From the NCBI RefSeq assembly GCF_030376615.1, contig NZ_JARRAB010000001.1:62001-126000 (forward strand): a stretch of 64,000 nucleotides of DNA, read 5' to 3'. Shown in pieces: positions 61,983 through 64,000 of this stretch. This DNA is from Pseudomonas sp. sp1636 (GTDB lineage Bacteria > Pseudomonadota > Gammaproteobacteria > Pseudomonadales > Pseudomonadaceae). The position numbers and the translations under genes were made by a program. Numbering within the stretch: the stretch's first letter is position 1; each line of letters opens with the position of its first letter. Under the pieces are notes generated by a model. That model ran no database searches. It worked only from the letters and a program-made list of their open reading frames with translations, and was not told where the DNA came from.

Positions 61983-62057
61983 CTCACCTGTTTAAGGTTC
62001 AGGAGCGTCACGAGCGAAGGGTCGTGCGCAACGCCGCATAACCGAGTGCAGCAGCGC

Positions 62058-63353
62058 CTAGAGGATGTTGGCGTAGTCGGCTTCGATCCGATCCAGACTC
62101 AGGTGATTGAGGAAGTTGGAGAAACACATCCAGGCCGACAGCGCGTTGAGATCCTGGAACTGCGGCGGCAGGTATTTCGGCGCCACCACCAGGCCCTCGT
62201 CGACCAACTGGCGCAGGGTGCGCATGTCTTCCAGGGTGGTCTTGCCGCAAAACAGCAGGGGTATCTGCTCCAACTTGCCCTTGCGCACGGCCAACTGGAT
62301 GTAGTTGTAGACCATGATGAAGCCCTTCAGATAGGACAGATCCTTGGTGAACGGCAACCCGTTCGGGGTCGAGCCACGGAACACCCGGCTGGCGTTGCTG
62401 TAGCTGACCTCCATGTCGAAACCCTGCTCGCGGTAGAACTCGAAGACCTGGAGAAAATCCGCCCCCTCCTCGGCCATGTGGATGGTGCGAGTGCGATTGG
62501 TCAGCTTGCGCAGACGGGTCGGGTAGGAGGCGAAAGTGATCACCTCCATCAGGATGGCCAGCCCCTCCTGGGTCACGGTGGACGACGGCGGCCCCTTGGA
62601 CAGAAAGGTGCAGATCGGTTGGCTCAAACCGTTGAGGGTGGTGCCGACATGCACCAGCCCCTCGTGTACTTCCAGCGCCCGGACATCGCGTTCGTTGAAC
62701 AGCGCATCGGCGCGAATCTTGATGTAGTCGGCGCCGGCCGCGGCATCGGCGAGAATGCCGTCGGACTCGAACACCCGGATGGTGTCCTCCGCTTCGCCGA
62801 ACACCTTGTTCAGCCGGCCCTGCAACAAACTCACGGCCTGTTTGGCGTCGAGGTTTTTCGGCTCGTCCTCAAGATCGCCGCGCCTGTCGATATTGTTCAG
62901 GTAGTCGGAGAACATCAGGCCCAGGTCGGCCAGGGTCGGGTCGCCGGCATGGAAGGCATCGGAGGCGGCGCCATAGAGCTCCTGGGAGATCAGGCCGAAA
63001 TCCTCGGTGCCGCGCGCCTCGAGCATGCGGATGACCATGCGGTATTCGCGGCACATGCGCCGCATGATCTGGCCGACCGGGTTGAACTGGCCGAGCTGAC
63101 GGGTGACATCGCGCTCGATGCCCTGGAATTCCTGTTTCTTCGCGATCGCATCGAAGCCCAAGGGGCGGCTTGCGTAATAGGCGCGGTCGACCGCCGGCGG
63201 CTTTTTGCCTTTCTGTTTGAGAAAGCCCTCACGGATGCTGTCGTCCCATTTCACCGCATCGAGCACGCGAATCGGCGTCTGCGCCTCGACGATCCGCTCG
63301 GATAACGCCCGCACGCTCAGTTGATAGTCGTCCAGCTCGCTGTGACTGTTCAT
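62058..63353 (-). CDS. QEGLA-motif (DUF1704) putative metallopeptidase
   Basis: 431 aa. Carries TQEGLAILMEVITFASYP, the QEGLA motif of the flavohemoglobin expression-modulating family, and upstream LEVHEGLVHVGTTLNG (HExxxH-like), the likely zinc site of this minigluzincin group. FMVYNYIQ-type FIMVYNYIQLAVRKGK follows. Function is poorly known. ATG 63353 is preferred over 63371 because GAGGGC lies just before it. The lipoprotein gene upstream is only 29 bp away, suggesting an operon. Confidence 0.85.
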   Translation of the reverse strand: MNSHSELDDYQLSVRALSERIVEAQTPIRVLDAVKWDDSIREGFLKQKGKKPPAVDRAYYASRPLGFDAIAKKQEFQGIERDVTRQLGQFNPVGQIMRRMCREYRMVIRMLEARGTEDFGLISQELYGAASDAFHAGDPTLADLGLMFSDYLNNIDRRGDLEDEPKNLDAKQAVSLLQGRLNKVFGEAEDTIRVFESDGILADAAAGADYIKIRADALFNERDVRALEVHEGLVHVGTTLNGLSQPICTFLSKGPPSSTVTQEGLAILMEVITFASYPTRLRKLTNRTRTIHMAEEGADFLQVFEFYREQGFDMEVSYSNASRVFRGSTPNGLPFTKDLSYLKGFIMVYNYIQLAVRKGKLEQIPLLFCGKTTLEDMRTLRQLVDEGLVVAPKYLPPQFQDLNALSAWMCFSNFLNHLSLDRIEADYANIL

Positions 63354-63382
63354 CGCGCCCTCATTGTCCATGCTTTGACTGC

Positions 63383-63934
63383 CTATGGGCCGACGCGCTG
63401 ATAGCGCGCGACCTCGATAAATACATCCGAATTGGCCTGATCGTCGAGGTAGGCGAAGACCACGTCCAACGGGCTGCTAATCAAGACCCCCTCGCCCTGC
63501 GGCGTGTCGACGGGGGTGCCTTGCAACCGGCCCGCCTCGAGCTCCTGCAGGACGCGTTCGACATCCAGGGTGTAGACCACCAGCTCATTGTCGGCGGTCA
63601 GTTCGAAGCCGGCGATGGCGAAGTTGCCGCCCAGGCGTTGCGGCAACCCTGCCGACAGGTACCAACGCCGGCCGTGATGGGCCACGGTGAAGCCATACCG
63701 TTGGAGACTGTCGAGGTTGTCCGGGCTGCCCTCGTAAGTTCGGGCCTCGTAGAGGTTGGAGCCGGCACGGGTGATGTCCAGATAGAACTGCTCGCCCCAT
63801 TCGTCCTTGCGCGACCATTCGCCGAGCAAAGGAATAGGCGCCGCTTCGTTGGCTGGAATCGGGTCGTTGAAGGTCACCAGGCAACCACTCAACAACAGCA
63901 AGGACAAAACGACCACTAGGCGCCAGGCTTTCAT
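63383..63934 (-). CDS. Hypothetical lipoprotein
   Basis: 183 aa. Signal peptide MKAWRLVVVLSLLLLSGC with lipobox LLSGC (Cys18), so probably a lipid-anchored envelope protein. The rest (LLGEWSRKDEWGEQFYLDI, DSLQRYGFTVAHHGRRWYLS, VFAYLDDQANSDVFIEVAR) resembles a small beta-barrel/lipocalin-like domain but I do not recognise a family. GGAGAG fits the ATG at 63934; an ATG at 63946 is less well spaced. Co-directional with the DUF1704 gene. Confidence 0.75.
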   Translation of the reverse strand: MKAWRLVVVLSLLLLSGCLVTFNDPIPANEAAPIPLLGEWSRKDEWGEQFYLDITRAGSNLYEARTYEGSPDNLDSLQRYGFTVAHHGRRWYLSAGLPQRLGGNFAIAGFELTADNELVVYTLDVERVLQELEAGRLQGTPVDTPQGEGVLISSPLDVVFAYLDDQANSDVFIEVARYQRVGP

Positions 63935-63958
63935 TTCGCTCTCCATGTGAAAACAGTT

Positions 63959-63988
63959 CGCCCCCCCGGAGAAACCCTTCGGGGGGCG
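63959..63988. repeat. C-run/G-run inverted repeat at the window edge
   Basis: CGCCCCCCCGG against CGGGGGGCG with an 11-nt loop and one bulged C. It could be a terminator for a minus-strand gene beyond the window, though only a weak T-rich stretch follows. It is unlike the AATCCCCCC elements of the defence island. Confidence 0.4.
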
Positions 63989-64000
63989 TCGGCACAACTC

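Overview
The window is chromosomal DNA of a Pseudomonas-type gammaproteobacterium (GC near 64 percent by eye, strong GC third-position bias, which produces long spurious antisense reading frames). The genus-level call rests on gene sets and order typical of pseudomonads: the sigma-54-controlled glycine/serine cluster gcvH-gcvP-glyA-sdaA-gcvT with a TyrR-like regulator nearby, the pterin block folM-folE-folX followed by a DUF1244 gene and a HopJ-like gene, trxB next to cysZ, the leucine dehydrogenase/2-oxoacid dehydrogenase cluster, psiE and yebG, plus many Pseudomonas-style palindromic repeats.

Layout: 0-3.3 kb is an arsenic cluster (decayed arsC end, arsR, acr3, arsP, small thioredoxin). 3.3-9 kb holds an AraC regulator, a SWIM/SNF2 helicase, PsiE, a YbaK-like deacylase and LexA-boxed yebG. 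9.1-11.4 kb is an ArsR-type repressor divergent from soxC-soxD. 11.4-16 kb (minus) is leucine dehydrogenase, E1 alpha, E1 beta and E2 of a branched-chain-type 2-oxoacid dehydrogenase. 17.3-26.5 kb is the glycine cleavage/serine cluster with a good sigma-54 promoter at 17475-17490 and an inserted sodium:alanine/glycine symporter gene; its likely activator gcsR lies at 31.4-32.9 kb. Between them are 1.1 kb of repeats, a TehA/SLAC1 carrier, a secreted protein, an EamA carrier and an I78-type lipoprotein. 33-51 kb is ordinary core genome: enoyl-CoA hydratase, SDR, flavodoxin, pterin genes, trxB, cysZ, a TetR/Old Yellow Enzyme pair, glutathione peroxidase, SlyD-like isomerase, ackA-pta, acyltransferase, OmpA-like lipoprotein, metallo-beta-lactamase-fold hydrolase.

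51.5-60 kb is a defence island: hsdR, hsdM, a DUF559 nuclease-like gene, an unusually long hsdS whose last 200 residues resemble a Panacea (antitoxin-type) domain, then an Abi_2/AbiF-like gene with two Rx4H HEPN-type motifs. Immediately after it, on the opposite strand, is a consensus sigma-70 promoter driving a short, highly structured RNA with a cUUCGg tetraloop and a Rho-independent terminator. I consider this the most interesting part: a type I restriction system apparently wired to a HEPN toxin, with a candidate RNA antitoxin. Two copies of a double-hairpin palindromic element sit inside its coding sequences, one in frame in hsdR. The island ends at a transposase remnant; 60-64 kb is lysE, small membrane and lipoprotein genes, an AIM24-family gene and a QEGLA-motif (DUF1704) gene.

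Repeats are a major theme: at least four families (GTAGCCCGGAT palindromes, CTAGCAGGCCGT-ended MITE-like elements, a pair of 100-150 bp repeats, and the C-run/G-run double hairpins), several of which supply stop codons or coding sequence to neighbouring genes. No tRNA, rRNA, CRISPR array or prophage was seen.
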